A stretch of 33,387 nucleotides of DNA from Tubiluchus corallicola (lineage: Eukaryota > Priapulida > Priapulimorpha > Priapulimorphida > Tubiluchidae): NCBI GenBank assembly GCA_030141605.1, contig JAQGDQ010000030.1, forward strand, positions 963,171 through 996,557, given 5' to 3'. The translations under genes and the position numbers were made by a program. Positions 20,501 through 33,093 of this stretch are shown in pieces. The notes under the pieces were generated by a model. The model did not search any database and was not told the DNA's origin. It worked only from the letters and a program-made list of their open reading frames with translations. How positions within the stretch are numbered: the stretch's first letter is position 1; every line of letters begins with the position of its first letter.

Positions 20501-23500
20501 ATCATGCTGACTGTCATCTGTTGGCTGAAGTTTTTGTCACACAAGAGCAGGTAAGCTTTTTTAGTTATTGAAAACTGAGTAAGTACATTGTTTTTAATTG
20601 TTGTCTGTTACTTTCTGCTATTTGCACATTAATGATTTTTGTTTTCTGACCTTTCAGCATTTGTCGGCCAGCAAAAATATGTGTATATCCAAACTTGCGT
20701 TGTTCTATTTTCCCAGTTTTTTACATTACTGCCGTTCCTGTCGTTTGATAAAAAGCAACACACCTAAACTATTTTTTATTTATTGAAGATTCAAGATTTA
20801 AGATTGTTTATTTTGCTTGAACACAAATACAACTGGTTCATTAAAAAATGCAGAAATTTCAATAATGCAATGTTAATGAGAAGCGAAATACTCAATAAGA
20901 AGCACATTAATTAAATACCTAGTGAAGTGAAATAATTATAAGTGTATAAATTTTTTAATGATTAACTGACAATTAAAGAGTGCAGGACATTCATGCACTG
21001 ATACTTATGTTCATTCATCCATTTGTTTGATCACTCACTTATTATTGTTTGTTTATCAGTTTATGTCGCAATTTTTTGCTCATTAAGGTAAGCAACATTT
21101 TGAAAGCTTTTTATGTTATGTATTATGCAAAAATTGAAAATTATGAACTTGCTCAACTAAGAGTGTTGACTATTGTTTCAGGCCATTCAGTGGGTCATGG
21201 TGGTTCTTTCTCTCCACGACAGGTGTGGCTTTGGCTTGCTCATTGGGGTAAGTTAAAATACAGAAGTGATTTATAGTTTTTGCTCATTGTTAGCTGCCTC
21301 AGTTCATTTCATTTCTGACTTTGTGGAATGTTCGTAACTGCAGCCTTAACAACTATGTTTCACCTTTCTGAGAGTGCCAGGCTGGTTAGTAAATAAGTAA
21401 GCATGCCTCACTTGAATTATCGGCAAAATTTAAGACAACTCTGCCACAGTGTCATTCTGGGTATGTACAGTCCTGATTGTTGTTGGCAAAGTTGTCTGCA
21501 AGAAACCTGAAGGCTTTTCTGTCTGACTGAGCATCAATGCATTCTCCAAATGTGAAAGAAATGTGTGTTACTAAATTGTTAATTAAGTAAGTCTTCTGCC
21601 ATCTGAGCAAGTGTTTTGCTCTGTTGGAGCTGGTGATATTTGTCATGTTGCCTATGTAATTGTACATTGACAACTTTATAACACGGAAGCATTCTGTCTT
21701 TTGGATGGAAATAACTGAAAATTTTTATAAAAGTCTAATAGTCAAATAATTAAACAAAATTTGTCTAATTTCATAAAGCTGTTCAAAAAACAATAAGACT
21801 AGTGCAAACATAGTAAAAATTCAGAATTTTGTATTTTGACATCCTGTTTAATTACAAAAGATTCTGAAATTGCCGGAATTGTTGGAGTTAGAGGATTGTG
21901 AAGCTATTTAGCTATTTTTTGCTTAATATGAAATAAATTTTTTTACTATTAACTGCATTTACTTACAAAACAAGGTACGCAACCTGGTTGGCAAAAAGTA
22001 GTGATTTTGCAAGTCATTATCTTGGATTATACATTTTTCTTTATACAGGGTGAAATTTGTAGGCTTATTTGTTGTCCTCCATATTGGTTTAAGTACAGCG
22101 TGGGACCTTTGGAACATTCTTGGTGACCTAAACAACTCCATGGTAAGTGTTTATATTTAATTAGCTATTAGTGCCATTTCATTTGCTTTTACACTTTTTT
22201 AAAAAAGTGACTTATCATGTTTAGGAAACTAACAGATGTAACTGCTCCTGCTTGTAAGTTATTTTAGGACAGACTTTCAAATTTCTGTAGAATACTAATT
22301 TTATGTTAAGTGCTTATCAAGAGATTTAAACATTATTATAAAGTGAAAGAAAGTGAAGAAAAAAGCACTAAACTCGCTGTTGTGTAAACAGTGAAAGAAA
22401 TTACAAAAACTGTATGATTTTGTAGTTCAAACCTCGCAACTGAGTTCCAAGACACCAATAGACAGTACCTAATTTGATTGCCTCAATTATTCAGCTTCTA
22501 ACAGTAGTCCCTGTTACATTCTTTTTGAGGTGTGTTTTTTAGTGATATTCATTAATTGAGATTGAATTTAAACTGTGCATTATTTTAAAAAGCAAGAGAT
22601 TTATTTTAATTTATTTTGCAGGTTAGGGCATTACAACATTTCTTCGCCAGGGTTCTCTGTCTAATTTGTCTTCCAATAGTTGTGTACCTGAGCATATTTG
22701 TTGTACACTTTCTGGTATTAAATAGAAGGTACTGTATAAACAGACCACTTCTGATTAATTTTAATACAAAATTGGTCAGTTTCTTGAAATATCAACACAC
22801 ATGTGGTCGATAAGTTGTCATACAATTATTAAAACATTTTTAATTAGTTTTAATATTATAACTTATTCAAATTCTGACAACTATAAATTACTAATGCATA
22901 ATTTGAGCAAGTCAAATTAGTGTAGCAAAATTGTTCAAAGTGTTAATAGTGTCCTTTTGCAAACTGTTTATGATTGCTAAGTGTCATTTATTGCATATTT
23001 TTGCAAAACACTGCTTAACATTTTCGGTAAAGTAAGACACGGTACATGAATTTTTAAAAGTATCTTTATCATTTTTTTTATTTAAAATTGCACCCTTGCA
23101 GGCTTTGATTCAAAATAACACCCACTGTTTTTTTGTACTTTGATCTATTGTCAGTCTGAGTGATCATTTTTCTGGGCTAAAGGTCTAAATAACCTGAACA
23201 GACATTGAAGTTTTTTAGTGCATTACTATGATTACACAAAGAATTCGTGGTTATTTTTACACAAAATGAAGTTATAAACTAAATAACTTGCCATTTTCTA
23301 GCGAATTTCGAACGTGTGCATTGCTGTAAAGATCGCCATGCTTCGCGTCTTTGGTGCGAGTTAGCGAGAATGGCATACGTAATGCATAAAGTATCGTTTT
23401 TTACTGATGTTTGTTTACTGATCTTTAGTGACCTCTTGACTGCACTCATTACGTCATTCTTCTCACGCAATGAAAAATGGCGGTACTTCAAATTTAATAT

Positions 23501-26500
23501 TTCTAACAATGAAGTGATGAAAAATCAAAAGAAACAAGTTTTACATTAAACTTATAATAAAATAAATTGAATATTCATAATGAGAATAGGATTTTAGGTT
23601 GTAAAAGTTTATATTATAGCCAGGGTTTAGTGTGACTTTAATTTCTTCAACAGAATTTGTCGTATTATTTTTAGTGGGAGTGGAGATGGGCATTATAGTT
23701 CTGCATTTCAGTCCCAGTTAGTTGGAAATCCCCTCCATAACAGCTCTATGCCAGAGTGTAAGTTTAATGTATATTTTAATGTGTTATTTCTTTAATAATG
23801 ATAAGTATGAATACTTATTATTTATATTAATGGAATTACATCATTGCCTCTTAATATTACCTCTTATGAGCAATTGTATGTTGCAGTCAATATACTGTCA
23901 CTGGCATTTCGTTTGCTATTTTGTAGGGCAAAGGTAAAGATACTTAAATATTTGTAAATATAATTGTATTGAAATACTGAGATGAATGCTACACTGTCGT
24001 AAAATCATCGTAAAAAAGAGTTTATCGTGTGTTTAAAATCTACAGTGGTTTTTATCGCTTTTTTCGTTATGTAACTAGCGACCCTTACCCAATTACAGAA
24101 TTTTCTCAATATATAAAATAAACATAGTACAAAAATGGGTAATTATTAAGACAAATTAAATACACAATGGCACCGCAATGGACTTGAAATGATTCAAATT
24201 TCAACGACTACATTCAAGCATTGAGCAATGACATTATAAACATATTTACAATGTAAACAGCGAGGAGCTTTTAAAAGACAACATGACAGTAACTAGGTTT
24301 GTAAATATAAATTTCAGCTGATGCAAGCTAGATGATTGCAATCACCAATGAGTGACATTCAAAATTGTATTACAGCTTCAATGAAAAATAAATTCTATGC
24401 AAACATGCCATACGATGAAAATAAATCACATGTGATCAATAGGGCCTATACACAAAAGTGTAATCATTGTTGTGCACAATGACCATTGAGAGTTGTTGTT
24501 CGAATGTAAAGTAGTGAATCAAACTGAAGCAACACACACTTCTATAACAGGTACATTCAAGTACCCCTGTAAACTGCCATGTGTACCCTTATGGATTTGT
24601 GAACCTCGGGTTGTTACAATAAAGCAAAACTTTGGGACTTACATGGTGTGCAAAACTGCAAATGCTGGCATCTTTATCAGACACTGAAATGTGGAAAGCT
24701 GTAAAAGTGTTTTGTTATAGGTTCAATGTTACTTTTGTTAAAATCTCTAGTGTTTCTGTCATCAGTGTTTAATTACGTAAACTTTGCACCATCAATATTT
24801 TTTGTAATTTGTTTTCCTATTTTAGTTGTAGCCTATGGTGCTGTAGTGACAATAAAGAATCATCGAGTTAGTGGAGCATATCTGCATTCGCACTGGCAAT
24901 TGTATCCTGCTGCTGTTGGAGCACCTCAAGGCCAGGCAAGAAATATTTACTTGTTTTTTTAAAAAAAAGTGATGGTCATGTGAGATAAGATCATGCTGTT
25001 ATGTTTGGTACTCTGTGGTAGTATTAGTAATGAGTAATGAGTAGGCAATATTTAGTACATGCAGAGTATAAAAAATGCTAGAACATATCGTACTTTTCCT
25101 CGCATAAAGTATGGAATTTATCAGAATGCCAAAAAAACATATGAAGTGTAACAAAATTAATTTCATATTATTAAGTAATAAAAATCTGAGTTCACCAGTG
25201 CGAATCATTAATAAATATAAGTTTTAAATGTGTGTATAATAGCACAGTATTAATACAATATGAACTATTAAGAAAAATGAGACCAATGAAATTCTATGAT
25301 AACATGTCACCTGTCTTGTCTATGTTTCTGGTTTCTGATTCACATATTACTTAAACAGATGTGGTTCAAATAGGTGAAAGAATAGCTGTTCCATTCATTG
25401 TCATTGTAAATGAGCATCTGACCTTCTTTTAGTCTACTTTTTTACGTTAGTTAATGTTACATGCATTTGCTTTGCAATGTTTTTTTATTAAAAGTCTTGT
25501 TTTTAATAATTTTACAGTAAATATTAGCCTTGCAACATTTTGGACACACACTCTAACAACTTTCAAGCATTAAACGATTAAAGCTTAACATTCTAAAAGC
25601 AGCATTAAGTTCTAGAATGCTCTTTTATTGAATGTTAAACTTTAATCTTTAGTTGCCTGCAAATGGCCACAGTATTGTCCTCGTAACAAGCATCATTTTC
25701 AATTCATTTTTTATGCAGCCAAAAACAACCATGCTGCATTAAATAAGTAGCATTTCTGACAAGTCAATTGAAAAATTACTCATTTCACTCTCTGAATCCT
25801 ATTGATTCTTAGGATCTAGGTTCTATCTTATTAACAGTTTTGTTCCTGTAGGTGACTGGCTATTCATATAAAGATATTAACAATGAATGGATATTTTTAG
25901 AAGTCAACAAAAATCTGCCAAATGAATCAGAGCCTGTTAAGCTAGTCCGAAATGGAGACTTGATTTGCCTGTGCCACAAAGAGTAAGCTTTAAATTATAA
26001 ATCTTTCATCTGTAAGTCTGAATATTGGTGGCACTGCTGCATTGTAGCACTGATGCAAAATTCAAAATTGAAAATTATTTGCTGGACCTTTTTTAGTTCT
26101 AATTTTGATAAAGATACAACTGTAGTAGTCCTGTTAGTTGTTCTTCTAATAACCTCACCTGCTATAAATTAATTCTAATGAGCCTTTACATTTAAATTTC
26201 TTTGCCTTTGAGATTCTTTACCTTAAAATTATTTTTTGCTGTTACAAATTGTATTCTTATTGTACTTATTATAGCTAGAATCTCAGTGGTGAAAAGTCAA
26301 GTTTTCTTTGCATCTGTATTCATTTTCTTATGTTCAGACAGGAATTTTTTACCTTGAGTCAGTTGAGTTGCCACTGGCTTTGTTAGAAGTGATCTGTTTA
26401 AAAAAACTGTTATTCTGTGATTTGTCATGAATTTTACTTTACAGTCTGAATTAGTAAATGACAAGTACGTAAATTCATCTTTAATTCTTCTCGTCTTTTG

Positions 26501-29500
26501 TTTCAAATTGTGATAGTTCCAAGGCAATCAAAGCTGTGTCCAACTTTTTCCAAATCTGGTTCAAAATCTGCACTAAAAGAAACTAAACACCGATTGCTCA
26601 TTTCAAAAACAAAAGCTTTAAAAGTAAATTTTCTATCACAGTTTCCTCGGTAAGTTCTGAGTATGCAGTAGTACTAATTTCACATTACTTGTGCTGTTCA
26701 GCGAGGTAATATGTGTATTTATAAAAAATCATGTATTTCAGGACAAAAAGAAACTTGCACAGTCATCGTGTTGCTGCTCCAGTCACAAGGCGACATTTTC
26801 AAGTTACAACCTATGCAACGGTTAGTTGAATGTACATGCTAATTTGGCATGCGCATGTTTCTTAAGCTGAAATAAAAGCTCCTTACTGTGTTACGTAGAA
26901 CCAGCAAGAAATGGACCAAGTCAGTTTCGTGTGCTGTCCTGTTTATTGGATGGTCAGGCTACAACTTAGAAAATATACTTTTTATGCTAACACAATGTTT
27001 AAAAAATCCAACAGAATTATCGTTATTTCACTGACATTCTAGTATATGTAAGCAGAAATATCTTTTCCAAGTTTATTTAGCATCTTACTAAAGCTTTTAT
27101 TTGATTTTTGTTAACATAACCCCATTTAGGGTATGATACCGTGATCTTATCGAGATGCATGTAAATGCTATTATCAGATAATTATCAGAAGCAAAAGGAT
27201 ATGTTTTTTTACTGCATGCCATGTTTACAGTTCAACTTGGGTTATTCTGTATGAACCAGTGACCTGCGTGAATAAAATATTAAGTTGTTTCCCTTATCAA
27301 ATGAACTGGTACTTGATTCCATCTGTGAAAATGATCACTACACTAGAGAAGCGTGAAACTGTACATCTTTGTTGCAAAAAATGCAAAGTACCCAATAAAA
27401 ATGATATTTCTTTAATATTCTGTCATCGTACGTTTGTTTATGCCATTGTTTCTGATCGAAAAGCACCCTCTCATGTGTGAAACATTCGCATTGATATGGA
27501 CTGCATTTAGTTTATAGGCTTTTAAATACTTTAGCATAGTGTTTATTCTGGAAATAGTTCTACTACATTTTTTCTGCTTATAGATGTAATGGTATGGATG
27601 GTGTTATAACTTGCTGGAAAAGATACATGTAATAATATGGATAATATTATAATTTGCCAGAAAGGGTATACATACTGTGCATGATGAGCAGTTGACTGAG
27701 GGATCACATTAGTCTGAAAGAGCAAATTATTTTCGCTTAGATGACTGTCCTCAATCTGTGCTACTTTTGCAAATTTTTGGGATAATCTGATGAGATTTAG
27801 TAAAAAGTCCACTGAGGAACTAATAATACACAATAATTATTATTATATTATGTACATAATACATGTCATCTTGAAATATGTGTTTTCTTGTTAACCTCTT
27901 CATGTATATTCAGGATCAAGGAGGGGATGCCAATGATTACTGGCGAATTGACATCCCCAATGAACAGAAAGGAGTTCCCTTGAGGTCTGTCCGTGCTGCA
28001 TTTCGTCTGATACATGCTAACGTTGGATGTGCATTACATTCTCACTCAAAAAAGTATCCTAAATGGTATGTGGTCAGTGATATGTTTATGACATGCACCT
28101 GCTTATCTGTGAACCTGCCAACCAGTTTATGTAGAAAAGGGTGTGAAGTATAAAACTGCCTTAATTTTTTATAAATGTATGGTTCCTAGTGTACTATTAA
28201 TTGTATTAGACTACTAATTACAGTGGCACTTAACACTAATAGTGCAACTGAAGTATGTTATATTGATAGTGAAGGGAACCAGATATTTTGTAGCCTTGAA
28301 ATTGTAGAATGTTTGATAACTTAAATTTGGTACATGTGTACTTGTGAAAAACTGAAAATGCATATGACAAATATCTGATGTGTGTGAGCACTTCATTTTG
28401 TTTGCACTTTTAGATGATTCGAATTTATTTTTGCTTAATAAAATCCATGTTACTACAATGGAATATTAGATTTCTTCTTGATGGAATGCATTTATCAATG
28501 TCTTTATGCACTACAAACTTGCCAATTTGGTTGGCCAATGGATAACTAAATTACTGAAATCAGGATGCCTGGTAATTATTCAGAAGAGCTTTGAAATTCT
28601 CATATGCTACACTGTCTCTGTGATCGTCAGCACATTTCTTTGTTTCATCAACTGAGCTGCCAGATGAGTAGCACTATGAAAAATGTAGTGAAATCAGGCA
28701 ATCACAAATTCACAATACAATACATCAGGAGTCTTACTGTTATTTATCCAATGAACTACGCACTTTAGTTATTTGGCGAGTGCATATTTGTACTTTATTT
28801 TAGGGTAACTGAAACAACATATTCAGAAAATTATTTTGTTATCCAAGACAAGCAAAGCAGCCATAATTGGAAGAACAGCATTTGATGCCAGGCTAAAGTG
28901 TACAATTCCCCACACACAAGCAGAGTAGTGGTAGGGTTACGGTTGGGTTAGGAGTGGGTTAGGCTTATGTTAGGGTATTTAAATTGTGTGGCAAATTGTA
29001 AACTCGTATTCGATGATACTAGCATCATGATAACAAAATTTTTAGATTGGTGTAACTTGAAAATTGATCTTCAAAATGTTTCAAGTAAGAAGAGAGTCAG
29101 TTATTTTAAAGAGTTGCTATATTAATTTTTTGAATGTTGCAACTCCTGGCTTTGAACAAATTCAGAGTATTATAATTTCTATATTTACAGGGGATTTGAG
29201 CAGCTTGAAGTCACGTGTAATCCTAGTAAAGTACAAACACAAAACATGATGTGGAATGTGGAGCAAAACATCTTTCCTAAGTGTACAATGTTTTTGCTTT
29301 TAGACTGTTTTTATATTCAGTTGTAGTAGTTAAAATTGATTTGCATTGCTTGCACCTATTTCTGTCATTTGCCTAGCATTTTTCACTGTTCTTTTTTGTA
29401 TGACTGTGTACTTTTCGGAGCAGTAAACTGTTTACTAGATCTTGTACCATAAACATTTTTTAGCCATGTACCGGGTCTGGTAATTTTAATCGATCGGCAT

Positions 29501-32329
29501 CAGACTCGGATCTGGCAAAAAATGTTTGTCACATTTTGCACTGTTTGTATTTTTCTTTTTCTGTGCATAAAACTAACGATTGTGTACTGATTGTGAAAAA
29601 AGTAGAGCGGGTAGGAAAAAATATACAAAACAGTTTCATTACCTGAATAGTCTTAATTTTTTTAAAGAATTTGAAGGATATTTTGAAAATCCTTAGAAAT
29701 TTACGAAAGTATCACTTAAAATTTATGCCATGATGCTTGTAGCGCAAGCGATATTAGTAATCATCATGTGGTTCTCTACAGCAAAGAATGCACAAGGATA
29801 GCCTTATTGCCGCAAAAATGCTAGCCAAATATTTAGAACTGCTTACTTCCAGTAAAAGCATAGTTTAGTGTGTTTTTTTACTTCACACGAAGGGCTGATT
29901 AAGTGTTCATAATTACATTACATCAATGTTTGCAGTGTTTCTAGTTAATATTACTCAGTGATCCTAAAAATGGAGAGGCAGTGCCACCACATGAACCAAA
30001 ACCTAAACAAATGAAATACTGTTTACATTGTAGATCCGGAATTGGACTTTATCGCATATCGTCTATATTTAGTTTTTTCATAACTAACAAATAAGAAAAG
30101 TATGTTTAAAATAGCATGCTGCCGGATGTGCATAATGGTCTAACAAATTTGACTCGACTGTCAACTGAAGGCTACTACATTTTCTCAGATCTGTACAGTT
30201 TTCGTCTTCATTCTTCAGTTAGAAGTTTAATTCTAATTTCCGTGAAAAATATTTATAATAATCTCAGCATCGTGATTGTGTTTTGAAAGTAAAAAAAAAA
30301 CAAATTTGCCAAAAATGAGGTTGAAGAGAGAAAGAGAATATCACGTTAGATGAAGTTTGAAAATGCATTTCCTCTTAAGAGAAACAGTTAAGGGCAGTTT
30401 GCGAATATAGCGGAAGTCACATTAACTATTTTTTAATGAAGTTTGATAAAAATCTAATTTTACTAATGTGACAAAACTATATCATCTAGGGCTTCAAATC
30501 TTCCAGCAGTGGAAAACTATATTCTTTGTATTCTTAGCTCTATTCGTTTCAAGTTTTTTTGGAAACTTTTTTTTAAGGGTAATCCGATATATTTTGCATT
30601 GGGCAAAACATCGACAGCCTACCAACATATGTTTTATTGACATAGTTTTGCATTTTATTTAGTGCCAAACATTAGTCTCACTGTTCATAGTCCAAGTTTC
30701 TTGGAAAAGATTGTGGAATCTCACGCAGTGATGCATCAATCAAATGCAGAGCTGAAACCACCAGTTCTTGAAGCATCAACTTCATCAAGACCTTGGATGT
30801 GGCCGCTAAGTTATGGGGAGGTGAGTGCAACTTAATATGTACTCTAGATACCTCTAACTATCTATTTTTTATACTCTAGATGCACTGCTACATAAAATAC
30901 ATAGACTAGATTATATTTTATGGTTCTCTTCTGTTTGAAGGTGCTAAACTACTAATTTGCAAAAGTCTTGAGCTTGAATAACTGATAGTTTTGAAGTTCT
31001 GTATTTATTTCCCTGCTATGCGTTTTGTTCACGCAGCAGTTCTTGTCATGTAATCTTAGAAAACTGCATTTTTGACGTAACATCCAATACAATCTGTTGT
31101 TGGTAGTTCATATATATATATTTTACGTATATTTTAGGGAACAATATTTTCAACCAAGTCACCAAAGATCATATTAATAGGCAACTATCTTATCTGGTGG
31201 ACTGGACTTAGCCTTGTTTTTGCATTTCCATTTATCTATGCTGTTGAACGTATTAGAGAAGTCAGAGGGTATACTGATGTAAGCGAAGTTCAAGGTTTGT
31301 AGCTATGATTTTACACAAGTTGCCCGATGTTATTTTAGGAAGTTTTTTAAGTTGATATTTTCACATGAAATAGGCTACTAACTTTCACAAGTCATGCAGA
31401 ATTTTATGGCAATCAAAAAGGTATTGTGTGAATCTTCTTGCAATGACAAAACATAAATATCATTCAGTTTTCCAACTTCAAAAAATAAATAGGTAATAAA
31501 TATAACTAATCAGCAAATTTTTGATTCAGATATACAGCAGCAAAGTTTAGCTTTTCTTATTATCAATAGTGAAACAACAATATTATTTTGTTTTGGTCTT
31601 TGACTTCATCATTAAACATCCTTGCTACATTTTGTGGAAGGTAACAAATATTTCAAGTGTCATTTTCATCTTGTTTTTTATTGAAACAACATGTAAGCCA
31701 CTTTGTGAACCTGAGGAAATAGCTGTCTTTCTGTTAAATATATGTCAAGTAGTCCCGAATCGGGACTGATATCTGTTTCATATGCACATATAGAAGGCTT
31801 CGTTGAAAACCAGCGTTGAGTGTTACTATAGAGTGCCCCAAGAGAGTAGACTTTTCACTTGAATTTGCTAATTCTTATTGTTTTTGTCAATAATTTTGTC
31901 TACAAAACTTAAAGCAATTAAATTTTAGTCACATTTTGTTGCTAGAATAGATTGGGGTCTTTTGTGTTTCAAAATTATAGGTAAGTAGATGTACTCACAC
32001 TCAGAGTGCTAACAAAGTGATTCAGTACTTAGGTACATTAATGTGTGATCAGTAATTTCTGCACAAGAAAATGAAATAATAAGTAAATTTGTACTTATTT
32101 ACTTTCAGTGAATTTGTGGGAAATCTTAGAAAAGTGTAGTTGTTGAAGTATTTTGTTATAAGTTATTTTTAAGCTGGATTGCTTGCAGAGAAAAAGAAGT
32201 TAACATATCCAGCCTGTTGGTGGCTGCTTCTTGGCTGGTGGTTGAACTATGCTCCATTTTGGACAATGTCACGGATCTTGTATTATCACCATTACTTGCC
32301 TGCTTTTCAGTTTGAATTAATGTTTACAG
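17511..32329 (+). CDS. POMT2: Protein O-mannosyltransferase 2 (GT39 family), 3' partial
   Basis: The enzyme transfers mannose from dolichyl-phosphate-mannose to Ser/Thr of ER-lumen proteins and in animals works as a heterodimer with POMT1; dystroglycan is the classic substrate. Sixteen exons: 17511-17656, 18068-18257, 19691-19799, 20442-20550, 21182-21247, 22049-22142, 22622-22728, 23675-23757, 24826-24935, 25852-25982, 26742-26820, 27914-28065, 29191-29282, 30663-30820, 31138-31294, 32189-32329. They join in frame to 641 aa plus one base. Residues 25-285 are the multi-pass catalytic region: [10 protein letters not shown] near 49-58, with the acidic DE pair of GT39, and [12 protein letters not shown] at 70-81. 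Residues about 302-470 hold three MIR repeats, each with LHSH (321, 387, 449). The C-terminal membrane block includes YYHHYLPA at 626-633. CWDETHFGK and PKLPNISL favour POMT2 over POMT1. An in-frame TGA at 17454-17456 with no ATG between fixes the start. POMT2 is about 750 aa in mammals, so roughly the last 90-110 residues lie beyond the window. Confidence 0.97.
19353..19430 (+). mobile_element. tRNA-derived SINE head (tRNA-like, internal Pol III boxes)
   Basis: GCAGCTCAACGGCAGCATG resembles a tRNA D-arm/A box, CTTC-CCATCCA-GAAG forms an anticodon-like stem with a 7-base loop, and AGGGTTCCATTTCC resembles a T-arm/B box (GGTTCGANTCC) flanked by pairing ATCG/CGAT. The loop lacks T33 and the acceptor stem is poor, so it is not a functional tRNA. 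The less AT-rich sequence continues to about 19565 and may be the SINE body. Sense orientation in intron 2 of POMT2. Confidence 0.6.
20785..20990 (-). repeat. Possible LINE 3'-end remnant
   Basis: On the minus strand the segment ends TTCAAGCAAAATAAACAATC then TTAAATCTTGAATCTTC, an AATAAA followed by short direct repeats of an ATCTTGA-like word. That is how 3' tails of CR1/L2-type LINEs often look. No coding part was found, so this is a weak call. It lies in intron 4 of POMT2. Confidence 0.3.
23295..23480. repeat. CpG-bearing segment in POMT2 intron 7, possible inserted repeat
   Basis: This stretch has many CpGs (GCGAATTTCGAACG, GATCGCC, CTTCGCGTC, GGTGCGAG) in an otherwise CpG-poor intron. 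GCCATTTTCTAGCG near its start is roughly complementary to AGCGAGAATGGC and to CGCAATGAAAAATGGC further on. Frames on both strands are open for about 77 codons but show no family motif. The composition suggests a younger insertion or a regulatory patch. Confidence 0.3.
24936..25851 (+). other. GC-AG intron 9 of POMT2
   Basis: The donor is GGCCAG|GCAAGAAAT and the acceptor TTCCTGTAG|GTGACTGG. Joining gives [14 protein letters not shown], in phase and in register with the second MIR repeat. No GT near the exon end preserves the frame and the family alignment. Confidence 0.85.
25576..25647. repeat. Imperfect inverted repeat (~31-bp arms) in POMT2 intron 9
   Basis: GATTAAAGCTTAACATTC at 25576-25593 pairs with GAATGTTAAACTTTAATC at 25630-25647. 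The pairing continues inward through AAAAG/CTTTT to GCATT/AATGC, leaving a loop under 10 bases. The sequence has no coding content. It could be a MITE core or a strong intronic hairpin. Confidence 0.7.
28898..29003. mobile_element. Second copy of the GTTTACAATT inverted-repeat element, 106 bp
   Basis: Read on the minus strand it starts GTTTACAATTTGCCACACAA, continues TTTAAATACCCTAAC and ends TTGTGTGTGGGGAATTGTACAC. It matches the element at 14742-14844 in ends, internal CAATTTAAAT(A/G)CCCTAAC block and TTGTGTGTG block, with similar length. It has telomere-like GGGTTAGG words on the plus strand but no regular telomeric array. Located in intron 12 of POMT2. Confidence 0.7.
31751..31767. repeat. 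Short perfect hairpin AGTCCCGA-A-TCGGGACT
   Basis: Eight-base arms around a single base in intron 15 of POMT2. It has no T-tract or other context that suggests a function; recorded because it is unusually GC-rich for its surroundings. Confidence 0.5.
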
Positions 32330-33071
32330 GTAAAATAGTAATGTTTATAAAAGTAAAGTTGTTGTCGTTTCATGGCGTACTTTTTTCATATTGGTTTGTA
32401 CAAAAATGCAATACAATACGATGTAATTGGAGCCTAAAAGTCATGATTTTTTATGAATCTAAATGTTGAATAACCTTTGCAATTTTGCGGTGATTCACAT
32501 ATAACGTTTATCAAGTTTAGGGTAGGTAGGTGGTTGAGCTGTGCTAACGCCATTATAATGCAAGGTAGCTAGGTCCTTGAAATCGCCTGAAAACTTGGTA
32601 TCATTATATACGTGGATGGTCCCTTACTGAGCAAATTAGTCTGACAAAAAGCGCTTTAATGGAGTGCATTAAACTTAAACGGTGATTTTTCGCCGACCAA
32701 CGAGATTCTACACATGAGCAACCATTACTGTGCTACGCGTGTGGTTGATATGCATTCGGTAGCCACTAAGATGGGCTAGTTTTTTTATTAGCATAAAAGT
32801 AGTCTTCGACTGAATAGTGGTTGCTATGTATTTATCTCAATATATAATAATAGTAATACTTTCAAGTAAAATACTTTCAATGGCACTGTACAGTAAAAAA
32901 TCATGATTACAATTATGCACGTGACAAAATATAATACAAATGAAATTTATTTGTACATAATTACATATAATATAAAATAATATGTAAGTAATACAATGAA
33001 TGTTAAGCACATTTACCGATTTTCTTAAGAAATTTCTAACTTAAGTATTGATGAGGTGTCATACAAGGTCC

Positions 33072-33093
33072 ATATATATATATATATATATAA
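33072..33093. repeat. Short (TA)n microsatellite
   Basis: About 11 TA units in the partial intron 16 of POMT2. Confidence 0.85.

Noticed and set aside
28920-28980. Interstitial telomeric repeat (TTAGGG-like words)
   Set aside because: The words are irregular and belong to the inverted-repeat element shared with 14742-14844.
29280-29283. POMT2 exon 13 donor two bases earlier (CCTAA|GTGTAC)
   Set aside because: It shifts the frame into a stop in exon 14; the GT at 29283 gives PKLPNISL, matching the family.
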